A DNA stretch of 64,000 nucleotides from Luscinia megarhynchos (lineage: Eukaryota > Chordata > Aves > Passeriformes > Turdidae). Each line of letters opens with the position of its first letter. Position 1 is the stretch's first letter. The position numbers and the translations under genes are program-made. Under the pieces are notes generated by a model, which worked only from the letters and a program-made list of their open reading frames with translations, did no database searches and had not been told where the DNA came from. Shown in pieces: positions 1-9,474 of this stretch. The stretch is taken from positions 62,001 through 126,000 of the forward strand of contig JAPFBE010000074.1 in the NCBI GenBank assembly GCA_034336665.1. Reading direction: 5' to 3'.

Positions 1-603
1 GGCTGACTGATTACATCACACTGAAGCAAACTTGCCAAGGCAAGCACTACGTACTTACAATGGTGGAAACAACCACTGGATGGTTGGACACATACCTGTG
101 CCTCACATCACTGCCTGGAACACCATCTTGGGCCTTGAAATGCAAGTCCTGTGGTGACACAACACCTCAGAATTGAGTAGGACAACAATACTAATTTCAA
201 AAACATCCTGATAGACATCTGGGCCAGAAAGCACAGTATTGAGTGGGTGTATCATATTATCTGTTGTGCACCAGCCTCTGGGAAAATTCAACGGTACAAT
301 AAACTGTTAAAAACCACATTGAACGCAATGGGTGGTGGACCTTCAAACATCGATATCTACATTTAGCAAAGGCTATCTGGTTCGTTAGCACTCGAGGCTC
401 TACCAATTAAGTTGGCCCTGCCCAATCAAGACCTCCATGTCTCTTAGACAGTCCCACTGGCACATACGAGAGATGTATTAGGGAAGACAGTTTGGATTAG
501 CCGTGCCTCAAGCAAAGGCAAACCCATCCATAGGATTATTTTTGCTCATGAACCTGGGTGCACTTGGTGAGTAATGCAGAGGGATGGCAAACACGATGTA
601 TAC
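1..603 (+). pseudogene. E1: ERVL-type integrase C-terminal remnant
   Basis: Decayed end of a class III (ERVL-like) pol. Its conceptual translation follows, residue block by residue block, the integrase of E8 (53800-54376): the TLxQTxQGK stretch, the TTGWL stretch, HAPASGKIQRYN and KGKPIHRIIF. Several stops and frameshifts interrupt it, so it cannot encode a product. The position of the third catalytic acid of the integrase core reads Gln (CAA near 290), as in E8. The fragment stops exactly where provirus E2 enters and resumes at 4478. The start of the element lies left of the window. The family call is sure; activity is excluded. Confidence 0.85.
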
Positions 604-1023
604 TGTTTCATCTGGTGTTGTTTGGGGTGAAACAAGTAAGAAGCAGGAAGGGCCTTTGCAGGGGTTTCACAGAGATTTTATTTCAGCCACGCATGTGCAC
701 CATCCATGGTTCAGAGAACAAAGGCCAAGGGGCTTTTAGAAGGTCCAGGTAAGTACATGGGATCAGCAGGCGGGGAGAGCATCAGGGACCAATTACCAGG
801 GGACATGGGGGTGTCACAAGGGTGGGGTTAGGGCAAAAGGGCCAAAAGGGAAACAGGGTGGGAGTGACCGAAAGGCTGACTGACAGGGAGAGGGCACAGG
901 GCTGACCAGAAAACAGAACAGGGCTTGCTTTGGCCGGATAAAACAGGATCTGCTATCAAGAGAAGGCAGCTAAAAGAGGCCTCTCATTTTCCCTAATTGG
1001 GAATGCCTTTCTCGGTGTCCACA
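604..1023 (-). repeat. E2 3' LTR
   Basis: 420-bp direct repeat of 4057-4477, with only scattered mismatches. It starts TGTT and ends CACA on the plus strand, so it has TG...CA termini in both orientations. Read on the minus strand it carries an AATAAA signal (complement of TTTATTTCAG near 687). A diverged relative lies at 12045-12350. Confidence 0.9.
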
Positions 1024-1382
1024 ACACCATTTTTTGAGTCCCCAATGTCTGAACAGGTTTCTGAAGCCTCTTGGAACTGGTAGGAAGGGAGGTGAGGTTT
1101 TCTTGGCATGGCTTGTCAGGAAACTGAGTCAGGAAAGGAATTCTTCAGCAGGGACTGACACTCTGGTGGCAGTTAGCAATGTGGTCGCCTGTGATTGAGC
1201 CTGTAAGAGGTAGAATGGGGGTGCTGTACCTGTTGGAACTTTAAATAGAAATCGTTAATTTTGAAGAAAAATCAAAGGTTGTTACCTTGTGAGATTTTTC
1301 TTTCTTCCCCCCCCACCCCCCCACCCCCCATATCATCTCCCCCTTTGTATTAAAAAGGAACTTTGAGAAAAGGGATTGGCAT
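1024..1382 (-). other. E2 3' non-coding stretch with purine-rich tract
   Basis: No reading frame is supported. On the minus strand, 1333-1350 reads as an A-rich then G-rich run (AAAGGGGGAGATGA) that looks like a polypurine tract, followed by a G/T homopolymer-rich stretch (1305-1332). The tract lies about 310 bp from the LTR, so it is either a displaced tract or a relic of template switching. The bases next to the LTR are not a clear polypurine tract. Confidence 0.4.
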
Positions 1383-1699
1383 CTAGGGAGCAAAGGTAGG
1401 GAGAATTATGGCTGTGGGAGGGAGACCATGGAGGGGAAAGGGGGTAGGAATTTGAGGGAACATAGAGAAAGGGTAATAGGATTTAAGGAAATATTGAAAG
1501 CACTTATTTTGTGGATGAAAAAAGGGGAAAGTGGCAGGGAGGTAGGGAGGCAATAGGGAATGGGGGAAGGCACTTGGAAGATTGTGACTTATCCTTTTGG
1601 CAGGTTTTGGAAATAGAGGAATGGACTTTTGGTTGCAGGACTGCTGATTGGTGTTTTGTGCTGTCTTTGCTTTTGGATTGCTGCTGTGACTTGATGGCT
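1383..1699 (-). other. Open but unrecognised extension after the Y-box fragment
   Basis: On the minus strand the frame that holds the VTGPG block stays open from 1901 down to 1383. Beyond about 1700 it becomes Gln/Ser/Asn- then Pro/Phe-rich and no longer resembles a Y-box protein. It may be degenerate Y-box coding sequence, retroviral proline-rich gag sequence, or chance. I cannot assign it. Confidence 0.3.
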
Positions 1700-2041
1700 G
1701 TTGGCTTTGGGCTTTATCTCTTTGGTTGATGTGTGAGGGACAACGCTTTTTAGGATGTGGATAGTTGTTGCAGTTTGTTGTGTGAATGCTTCCTTGCACT
1801 GGGACCTTACCAGGCCCTGTAACATTGGCTGCCGGGGGCCTTATCTTCCTTGTACTATGTCCAATTGCACTGTTTCTCCATGTCCTACACTGCGGAGACA
1901 TTTCCTGGGGTTATTTTTTTTGATTGCAGTTTGATGGACAAACACATTTTCCTTGGTATCATTTCGGGTGATGAATCCATATCTATTTTTCACATTGAAC
2001 CATTTGACAGTTCCCAAAACTTTTGCAGCAATGACCTTTTT
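1700..2041 (-). pseudogene. YBX1-like: Y-box protein cold-shock domain retrocopy inside E2
   Basis: Read on the minus strand from 2041, the frame gives [17 protein letters not shown], then RYGFITRND and [17 protein letters not shown]. These are the RNP1 and RNP2 blocks and flanks of the vertebrate Y-box cold-shock domain, an mRNA- and DNA-binding fold. After TAA at 1841-1843 the match continues one frame over with AANVTGPGKVPVQGS and then a Tyr/Pro/basic run, as expected just C-terminal of the domain in YBX1. The match is continuous with no intron, so it derives from spliced mRNA. It lacks an ATG and the N-terminal region, and is broken by the frameshift. It lies between the two LTRs, in the same orientation as the provirus. 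YBX3 or YBX2 as source is possible; the VTGPG...VPVQGS part favours YBX1. Confidence 0.9.
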
Positions 2042-2469
2042 AGGTTGGAGTCAGTGAGTCAGGGGTCTCTCTGAATTCTTCAGAGGGAAATCAGAGTGCA
2101 GGGATTGAATTAAAGCCTTTGGATAGATTGAAGTATATTAAGCCACTCACACATAAAGTAAACATTTAAGTAGGAGTAAGTCAGTAATTTTAGGGTGAGT
2201 TCTAATGCTTTTAGTAAGTGAAAGGTTTCAAATGCCAGAGTAGCAGAGAGAGTTTTAGTGAAGGTTGAAACATACTGATATCTTCAATAGAGGCTCCAGG
2301 TCCACAGTTGTAGACAGGACTTAGACATAATAGAGCTATAGTAAGAATATTGCTTACATTTTTTAGATAGAAGAAGGTGGATTGCATGAGTAGTATTATA
2401 CATAACCTGGTGTGCTAAGAAACTAGAATTCTAATAGGTTAAGGAGTGGCGGTCAGAGTTTGCATCTTA

Positions 2470-2690
2470 TCTTCTTGGAAAAATCCTATATAAGAGTTTG
2501 TATTGGGGAGAGTTGTTGCTTTTAGCCATTCTGGCTGCTAGCCATTTGCTTATTGCTATTGCTTTGCTATTGCTTTGCCATTGCTTTTTGTCATTGCCTT
2601 TTGAGACTGATGTCCTTTGTAATAAGATGTGCTTTGTAATAAATAACCTTTTTAACTATTAGCTGCTTTGCTTATTTAAGATTACCCGAC
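2470..2690 (+). repeat. LTR-like 3' half inside E2
   Basis: A plus-strand CTATATAAG box (about 2487), an AATAAA (about 2639) some 150 bp on, and an ending in CCCGACA (2690) look like the R/U5 half of a solo LTR inserted against the direction of E2. A short tandem run of TTGCTATTGC units occupies 2545-2600. I found no convincing 5' end or target duplication, so the call is tentative. 2042-2469 contains nothing else I can name. Confidence 0.35.
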
Positions 2691-2781
2691 AAAGTAGGAG
2701 CCTAAGAGCTCTGGAGTTGGTGCTTAGAGCACTGGAGGTCCAAGAACCTCCACATTTTTACTTTTGCCAGTGAGTTTGTGC

Positions 2782-3960
2782 TCACGGCTGTGTTGCTGGA
2801 CGTGCTGGTATTGGCAAAGCTGTTGCTGGTGTTACTGTTGCTGGCGTTGTTGTTGCGGGCAGGAAGCGGCAGACCCCGAGAGTGGGGCTGGGTGTGCGGG
2901 CGGCCCACAGTGGGCGACTTCTCCCTCTCTTCCAGCGGCGCAGGCGAGGGGGCAGCACGCTGGCGGTGCAGCTCGCACTGCTGCTGGTGGCGTGGTTTCT
3001 GGCGCGGGACTTCCAAGGCCAGACCGCTGCTCCTGGCTCCCGTTCCACCGTTTGGCTTGGAGCTGGTGAGGCTACCGAGAGCGGCTCCGCGGCGGGGGCG
3101 GCCCCGGCGGCGGCGGTGGGGTGGCCGCAGGTTCTCTGTGGCGGCGGCTGCTCGGCACGGCAGCCTGGGGGGTGGAGTGTGGCAACACTCGCCGTCCGCG
3201 CCGCGTCTGGTGGTGCCATGGCAACTGAGGCGAGCGCGTTTGCTCCGTAGGACGCAGTCTTCGGTATTACAGAGCTCCCCAAGCTGCGCGACCACAGCGG
3301 GCTTTGCTGGTGCAGCTGTACCTGGCGAGTTAGGGGCTGCGCCTCCAACTCCTCCACCCTTATTCTGGGACCTGGCCCGTGGAAGCTGGGAGGGGTGGCG
3401 GCTTGGGACCCGGAGGGCGGGGTGTCCCTGGGGACAGGGACCCGAACAGGAAGGGAGGGACCCGACTCGGAAAGAGGAGCAAAGGGAGACCCCGTGCCTC
3501 CACTCATGCGGTCTGAGCCATTTTGTGGAGCAGGGCTAAGGGGAAAACGTGGAAAAGAAAACTTTTCTTGCGACAGGAGAGGGGAACACGGAGGAGAGGT
3601 TTTTGGCAGGGATTCAGCATTTTCTGAACATTCATTAGAAAGCTGAACACCTAAAGCAATTAAAATAAACAAACGTAAATTTTTCATCACAGGCAAGTCT
3701 TCATTTTGCAACTTGCCGGCAGCCTCATTCAAAACATCATTGTTTAGAAATGAGTTTTGTGAAACGTCAGGATAATGTTCACACAACCAGTGTACTAAAA
3801 GCTTCAAATCTCCCTTTAAAAACTCAGAATTGCTGCGATGAAGAATGTTTTTAAATTCGAGGTAGATTTCCCGCTGTGAGTAGCTGTATCTTCCTGGAGT
3901 TTTACCCCAAGTCTCTTCCCAACACCAGAGAGTAAAAGCAGGAAAAGCGAAGAGTGCCCT
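2782..3960 (-). pseudogene. gag: E2 gag: matrix domain and Ala/Pro-rich region
   Basis: On the minus strand the frame from about 3960 to 2782 starts with a matrix-like helical segment (YLEFKNILHR, LVHWLCEHYPDVS, then a hydrophobic LRLFILIALGV), the arrangement seen at the N terminus of alpha/betaretroviral Gag. From about 3560 it becomes a long Pro/Ala/Ser-rich linker in GC-rich DNA. No capsid major homology region and no zinc knuckle follow. The first ATG in frame is internal (3807), so the initiator is lost. The protein would have bound membrane and assembled particles; here it is a truncated relic. Plus-strand frames over the same GC-rich DNA are shadows. Confidence 0.65.
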
Positions 3961-4036
3961 AAAGTTTCAAACTCACCACAGTAAGATCAAAAAACACTCT
4001 CAGGGTGGTCCATCCAGATGCATTCACAAAGAGATA

Positions 4037-4054
4037 TTCCTGTTCAATGCACCA
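4037..4054 (-). other. E2 candidate primer binding site
   Basis: Two bases inside the 5' LTR, the minus strand reads TGGTGCATTGAACAGGAA. Its position and TGG start fit a tRNA primer binding site. I could not assign the tRNA. Confidence 0.5.
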
Positions 4055-4056
4055 TT

Positions 4057-4477
4057 TGTTGCATCTGGTGTTATTTGGGGTGAAACAAGTAAGAAGCAGG
4101 AAGAGCCTTTGCAGGGGTTTCACAGAGATCTTTATTTCAGCCATGCGTGTACACCGTCCATGGTTCAGAGAACAAAGGCCAAGGGGCTTTTAGAAGGTCC
4201 AGGTAAGTACATGGGATCAGCAGGCGGGGAGCGCATCAGGGACCAATTACCAGGGGACATGGGGGTGTCACAAGGGTGGGGTTAGGGCAAAAGGGCCAAA
4301 AGGGAAACAGGGTGGGAGTGACCGAAAGGCTGACTGACAGGGAGAGGGCACAGGGCTGACCAGAAAACAGAACAGGGCTTGCTTTGGCCGGATAAAACAG
4401 GATCTGCTATCAAGAGAAGGCAGCTAAAAGAGGCCTCTCATTTTCCCTAATTGGGAATGCCTTTCTCGGTCTGCACA
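4057..4477 (-). repeat. E2 5' LTR
   Basis: 421-bp partner of 604-1023 with the same TG...CA termini. The adjoining GTGTAC at 4478-4483 is the second copy of the target duplication, and the interrupted ERVL sequence continues directly after it. Confidence 0.9.
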
Positions 4478-4686
4478 GTGTACCTCAGGGGCATTTGATT
4501 TTTGGGTGAGAACAGTCTGTAATGTTGAATTGTATATTGATTGCTGAATGATACTGTCACTGTATGCCATAATTACCACGGACAACGGTATGGACTGCTC
4601 CAAATATCAGTCATGACGTCCTGATGCAACTTTCAACCAACTGACAGCACACCAGCCCTGGAATACATCTAGGACAGCTAGAATCC
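4478..4686 (+). pseudogene. E1 continuation: 3' tail of the old ERVL
   Basis: This picks up the E1 sequence at the TGTACCTCAGGG block that follows integrase in E8 (about 54403) and E4 (about 19943). It then degenerates into AT-rich non-coding sequence. It ends at AATCC (4682-4686), the target duplication of the next LTR. Confidence 0.6.
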
Positions 4687-6492
4687 TGTGTTGGTTTCAC
4701 GTGATAAGGGGGAGGGCTGGATTCACTTCAGGGATGGCTCCATGAGGCTGGGGAGTGGGAGGGACTCTCCAGTCTCTGGGAGCTTCCCCTGTGAGCTGCT
4801 GGCACCAATCAGAGAGCTGATTTGGTGATGGACAGCTCGGGAAACCAATTAGAGGTTGTTTAGCTTTCACAAATCACAGTGGATCGAGTTTGTTGGGGAA
4901 GTAATATCAAAATCATATGAATGCCTAGCAAGTAGTTTTGGAACAATAAATGAAATAGAGATGTTAGCAGTATTTGACATAGACACTGAAAATAGTTATG
5001 TTAAAGTTTGAGTTTTCTTCCTTTGTTTAGATAATACCAAATGCCACAAATACCAAAGAGCCAACAGACATCCTGCTTTATGTCTGTCAGGAAAAGTCTC
5101 AAGATAAGGGTTACAGATAAGAAAGCCATAAAACATGGTAATTTAGGGAATTCTATAGGTTGCATGCAAATATTAAGAAATTAGTATATTGTATTAGATT
5201 GGTTATTAAAAATTGTAATATTCATTAGCAAAAAATACTTATTGTGTTGTAAAACGAAAAATCTCTCTCCTCCTCTCCTCCTCTCCTCTCCTCTCTTCTC
5301 TTTTCCTCTTCTCCTCTCTTCTCTCCCTTGCTCTAACCTCTCTTATACTCACGTCCTATAATAAAATACTACCCTGAACAACATAATATATTAAGCTTTG
5401 AGTCTGTCCTGCGACCGTCCAATAACAAAAACCCCACAGAGTTAACTGCTCTCTTTCGGCTTGGGGCCTCTGGAGGTGCGGTGGCCTCCGGCCGGGGGCA
5501 CTAGCCCCCCAGTCTGGCTCCGGGCTCAGCAGGGGACCCGGCCCGGCACCGGCTCTGCGGGGAGCCACTGGCTTGGGGGGGCCCCCCGGCTCCGCACGGC
5601 CCCAGCACCAACCGCATGGCTCCAACACCAGCCACATGGCCCCGGCCCTGCTGGCTCGGCTCGACTCGCCTTTCCACGTGGCAGAAGAGGCCTCCAGCTG
5701 CCCACATTTGTTTCTTCGCGATCTGGATACAATTGTAACTTCTTTATGCCTGGATGGGATCCTGGATCTCCTAAGTTCCCCTGAATGAAAAGAAATGAAG
5801 CATGGAGACTACAGAAGTCAGTGGGATGAAGATAAAGTTCCTGGTGGGAAGAGATTGAAAAGATGCAAGTAGCTGAAAACCTTTTTTGTGGGCTGTGGAG
5901 ATTGTGACTTCACTAAAGTTCCTTTAAACTGTGGAAAATACATGGGGGGTTGAAATATTTGAGAAAAGGATCCTTTGCCCCAAGGGAATGGGGGTCTCTG
6001 TTCTGGAACTGGAATATGAACAGAGACATTTGATAGAGAAGACAATGAAGAGAATTTTGTTTTTTAGCAGCCTGCCTTTAGAGGTGGTGCCCCATGTTTG
6101 CATCGTAACCCATAACATGGCTCTGGAAGGACTGTGTAAATGGAAGGAAAATTCATAGTTCTGTGGGTCTCGGGCAGACACAGACTGTGAAGGTGAAGAC
6201 ATCCCCTAAGCCATAACCAGAAAAGGGACTTTTCTCTCTGAAGTGAACTGAACTGATTATTTGAGTGTATAACTGACTGAAGTATTCTCTCTGTATGTTG
6301 TTGGTAAGAAATGTGGAATGAAGGGGAGGAGGGAACAATCTAGGAATCTTATTCTGAATTCTTTTTGTATTATTAATAAATTTCTTCTTGTACCTTTTTA
6401 AGTTTTGAGCCTGCCTTGTCTCTACTCCTGGGTCCCGTCTCTAAAAGAAATTAAATATATTAAAGTTGGCAAACCCAAGTAACACCGTGACA
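4687..6492 (+). repeat. L1 solo LTR, copy 1, with L2 nested inside
   Basis: This starts TGTGTTGGTTTC and ends CCGTGACA. AATCC flanks it on both sides (4682-4686, 6493-6497), a 5-bp duplication. Without the nested L2 (4891-5438 plus its duplication) it is about 1.26 kb, matching copies at 9475-10728 (minus) and 38518-39781. It has a GC-rich centre (5455-5700) and an AATAAA near its 3' end (about 6375). No internal retroviral sequence follows, so it is a solo LTR left by LTR-LTR recombination. The short frames in the GC-rich part are not genes. Confidence 0.9.
4891..5438 (+). repeat. L2 solo LTR nested in L1 copy 1
   Basis: 548-bp LTR, TGTTGGGG...CCCACA, with GAGTT at 4886-4890 and 5439-5443. 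It carries a CT-rich microsatellite (5268-5330) and an AATAAA in CTATAATAAAATAC near 5357. The reverse-oriented relative at 33837-34405 confirms the extent. The L1 sequence reads through the target (GAGTTAAC) when L2 is removed, which shows L2 arrived later. Confidence 0.9.
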
Positions 6493-6595
6493 AATCCAAA
6501 GTCATGGACTAAATGAACTCAACAGAAAACTTGGAGGGATGGCCATTGAGTATGGAAATTATACCCATGCTTCTGTATATATGTACAAATATGTA

Positions 6596-6919
6596 TATAG
6601 GGAATAAAACAGAGAGTACAATGGAACTAATAAAGGGGTCTGATATCTTAGGCCTCATCAAGCAGAAGCCATGGGAGACAAAGACAGAGATAAATGCTCC
6701 CTGGGCAAGAAGTGACCAAGAAACATAATGCGAAGCTTTGTGATAAGGTTACTAGGTGACGTGATGTCATGAAGAATGTGTAATAAATGGAAAATTGTTA
6801 CCAAAAATAGAACCCTATATAAGTGCCATACAAGTAAACTCCTATGTAAGCGCCTTGTATACTCAATAAAATTGACTTCTGATCCAAACTCGGATGTCCC
6901 CATCTCTCCATCGCTGATA
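6596..6919 (+). repeat. E3 5' LTR
   Basis: 324-bp repeat of 10831-11155. It contains a TATATAAG box (about 6817) and AATAAA (about 6864) 45-50 bp later. The bounds suggested by the target duplication give termini TATAGGG...GATA rather than TG...CA, so they may be off by a few bases. PBS-like TGGTACTCCATGCGAGAA follows at 6922-6939. Confidence 0.8.
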
Positions 6920-7060
6920 ATTGGTACTCCATGCGAGAAGCAAGAATCAGCCTATCTGCACTGCAGTCGGTGGTCCCCCCGGAACTTGAACTGCTGTTGC
7001 GAGAACCAGGAGTAGGCCCTAAATAATCCCTCCATAGAGAAGGAGGTGAGCTGGGCGAAA

Positions 7061-7348
7061 ATGGGACAAAGTATATCTAATGAAGAGAGAGGCATTTTAG
7101 AACTAATGCTTGCTTTGCTTGCAAAACATGGCAAATCCTTGCCAAAGCTGGACTTGAACCTTATTCTTAAATGGGTGGCTGTTAAGTGTCCTGACATCAC
7201 TGCCTCCTCTATTTTTGTAACTGCTGTTTGGGATGATGTGGGGGTTAGGCTCTGTGATTTAGCTACTACGGGACACAAGCCAGCAATGAGTATCCTTCCA
7301 TCTTGGAGGGCGATTTTTGAAACATTGAAAAAGCAAGAGCAGTCTTAG
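7061..7348 (+). pseudogene. gag: E3 gag N-terminus (matrix)
   Basis: Starts MGQSISNEER, with Gly2 suited to myristoylation and membrane targeting, followed by about 90 residues of matrix-like helical sequence (LILKWVAVKCPDI, PSWRAIFETLKK). A TAG ends it at 7346-7348. The ATG at 7061 is preferred over 7046 because a Gly-2 start is typical of Gag. Capsid sequence is missing; 7349-7615 is a decayed linker with no domain I can identify. Confidence 0.7.
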
Positions 7349-7615
7349 GTTGTATCCTCTGCGGATGTCGTCGGCCCTCTACTCAGCTCTGATTCTCCCT
7401 GCCCACTTGAGACTGGCATCTCTGATACTGAAAAGCAGTAGCAGCCATCAACCTCCCCTCTACCCAGTCAAAGGAGGGGAAGGCATCCTGTCTGGCAGTC
7501 GTTAGCAGCCTATATTGCTAACTGCAGCTCTAGCAGCGAACAGGAGGGGGACCCCTTCGATCCAGGACCAATAGATCCAGATGCTGAGCTTGACCTTTTC
7601 CCTCCTGATAACTGG

Positions 7616-7900
7616 GTGCGATTAAATAAAAAAGACTGTTTTGGGAAGGAGGAGGCTAGATCCAAAGTTCCCGGTATTTGCCCTCGGTGCCATAAAGGGA
7701 GGCATTATGCCAATCAATGTCATTCCAAGTATGATTTTGAAGGGCTTCTGATATCAGGAAACCAGAGCTGGGCGCAGACACAAATGCCTCAACTGATGTC
7801 TCAGAGCAGACTGGGGCAAACCTCAGCCCAGCGACCACAAGCAGTCTTCGCCGGACCGTTGCCAATTTATAACCTGCCACAACAGGGAGCACTGGACTGA
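7616..7900 (+). pseudogene. gag: E3 nucleocapsid fragment
   Basis: The frame contains CPRCHKGRHYANQC, one CCHC zinc knuckle (C-X2-C-X4-H-X4-C), the RNA-packaging motif of Gag nucleocapsid. The same knuckle type occurs as the second knuckle of E10 (CPRCRRGRHLASEC). The rest is Gln/Ser-rich. It is separated from the matrix frame by stops. Confidence 0.7.
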
Positions 7901-7909
7901 ACTTGGCAA

Positions 7910-8541
7910 CCTCCAACAGTATAACGTTACTTAATTCATCTGTTCATTTGCTTCCCACAGGAGTTTTTGGACCACCAGGGCAGCGTATGCATGCATTGCT
8001 TTTAGGTCAGTCATCCACCTCTTTGATGGGACTGTTATCCCTGGGGTTATAGACTCTGACTGACAATGAGATTATGATCATGGCCTGGACACCTCGACCA
8101 CCTTGCACTGCTCCCAAAGGAACTCGAATAACTCAATTGATTTTACTTCCCCAAACCATGAACGTACCTTTCACACGTGTAATGTGAAAAGGGGGGCTTG
8201 GGTCTACTGGAACACCCCAAATATGCTGGGTTCAGTCTATATTAGAACAAGGCCCCATGCATCAATATACCCTGACATTAAAAGGACAAAAGATAACATT
8301 TGTCGTTACAGTTATCTCTCAAGCCAAATGAGCCCCACAATGGCCCCTTGCTGAAGTGCCCCAGATACTTCCAGGCATTGGAGAAAGCAGCGGTAGCTAT
8401 CAAAGCAGCCACTTAACACAGATCAAAGGCCCCGAGAGACACCTCGCCTCAGTCAAACCGTTTGTATTACCAGTGCCGATGGTACTATGGGGAAGGGATG
8501 TTCTCTCCCAAGAGGGCTTTAGAATTCAATCAGATTTATAA
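7910..8541 (+). pseudogene. pro: E3 dUTPase-like and protease remnant
   Basis: The first part reads TGVFGPPGQRMHALLLGQSS and, after a stop, TRITQLILLP, matching dUTPase motifs upstream of protease in betaretroviruses. The catalytic DTG of the aspartic protease is gone through an internal deletion. The C-terminal protease end survives (ILPGIGESSG and VLWGRDVLSQ), stopping at 8539-8541 after TCA GAT TTA, close in form to a GATTTA slip site. Not functional. Confidence 0.7.
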
Positions 8542-8565
8542 TGAGGGCCATTGAAGTGCTAAATT

Positions 8566-9474
8566 AAACTGAAACTAACCTGAAACTCACCTGGAAAACA
8601 GAAAATCCAGTTTGGGTGGATCATGGGACCCCTTATCTTTTCCCGGCGTCCCTTGAGCCTCAAGACTTAGAACTTCTGGGCTTGGTGAAAATGGATCTTT
8701 GTGTAAGGTTTAATTATTCTGGGAAAAATCAGTCTAAGGCTTGGGATGCTTCCCCTCATCACCCTGTGTAGAAAAATGCGAGCGCTTGGGATAATTATAC
8801 ATCTGGGATAATTTCTCACTCAACCAATGCTCCATTGCTTTTACCTCCTGGGGGATTTTTAATTTGTGGGGATAGGGCTTGGCCTGCCATCCCATCGCAT
8901 ATTAAGGGAGGACCATACAGCCTTGAGCGATTATCCTTTTTAACCCCAAACATGTCTATGATTTTTTAACATAAATATCCCTCTAGAATTAAACAAACCT
9001 TACATGCTTTTGACAAAGTTTGTGATGACCAATTTGATTTTTGGTCTAAAGGACAGCAATGGGAAGCATTGTTTTTTACCCCCGGTGTAGCAGGAGGAAA
9101 AGCTTTAGGATTACTTAATAAATTAGGTTGTTGACTAGCTAAACAAACTAATGCTACATCCTTAGGATTAACAGGACTTCTAACTGATGTTGATTCTATT
9201 AGACATGCTACTCTGCAAAATAGGGCAGCGATAGATTTTTTGCTTTTGGCACAGAGATATGGATGTGAAGAATTCAATGGAATGTGTTTTATGAATTTGT
9301 CTGACCACTCCCAGTCAATCCATGGAAGCATTCAAGCCCTGAAAGAGGGTGTAAACAAACTGCAAGTAGATGATGGACTTGATTGGCTAGGTCAACTTCT
9401 GGGGGATTGGGGACTTGGTGGACGGATAAGAAATTTAGTTAAAATAGGCTTATCTGTATTAGGCATTATATTAT
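8566..9474 (+). pseudogene. env: E3 env remnant: surface end and transmembrane ectodomain
   Basis: The translation holds the C-terminal part of a surface subunit with stops, then a transmembrane subunit: a coiled-coil-like stretch, the LQNRAAIDFLL block and a disulfide loop C-X6-C (Cys codons 9264 and 9285). The next residue is Phe, so this is C-X6-C and not C-X6-CC. This part of Env mediates membrane fusion. TAA and TAG codons at several places make it non-functional. The frame is cut by the L1 LTR at 9475 and the membrane anchor continues at 10734. Confidence 0.75.

Larger units (their letters stand above)
604..4477 (-). mobile_element. E2: minus-strand provirus carrying a Y-box mRNA fragment
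   Basis: A complete LTR-internal-LTR unit read on the minus strand. The two LTRs are about 420 bp. The flanks GTATAC (598-603) and GTGTAC (4478-4483) are a 6-bp target duplication with one mismatch, and the interrupted ERVL sequence reads through the site by comparison with E8 near 54400. The 3.0-kb interior holds a gag matrix and Ala/Pro-rich segment (2782-3960), an opposite-strand LTR-like piece (about 2470-2690) and a cold-shock-domain fragment (1700-2041). No protease, polymerase or env was recognised. A 6-bp duplication and the matrix type suggest a class II element. It must have been moved by enzymes supplied in trans. Confidence 0.85.

Noticed and set aside
1305..1332. C-rich run as a G-quadruplex regulator
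   Set aside because: The G-tracts on the minus strand are present but lie in a decayed provirus. Without conservation or data this is only low complexity.
2778..3539. 253-codon plus-strand frame with a Leu-rich start
   Set aside because: It lies antisense to the E2 gag linker in GC-rich DNA, has no homologous domain, and the Leu run comes from CTG/TTG repeats complementary to Ala/Gln codons.
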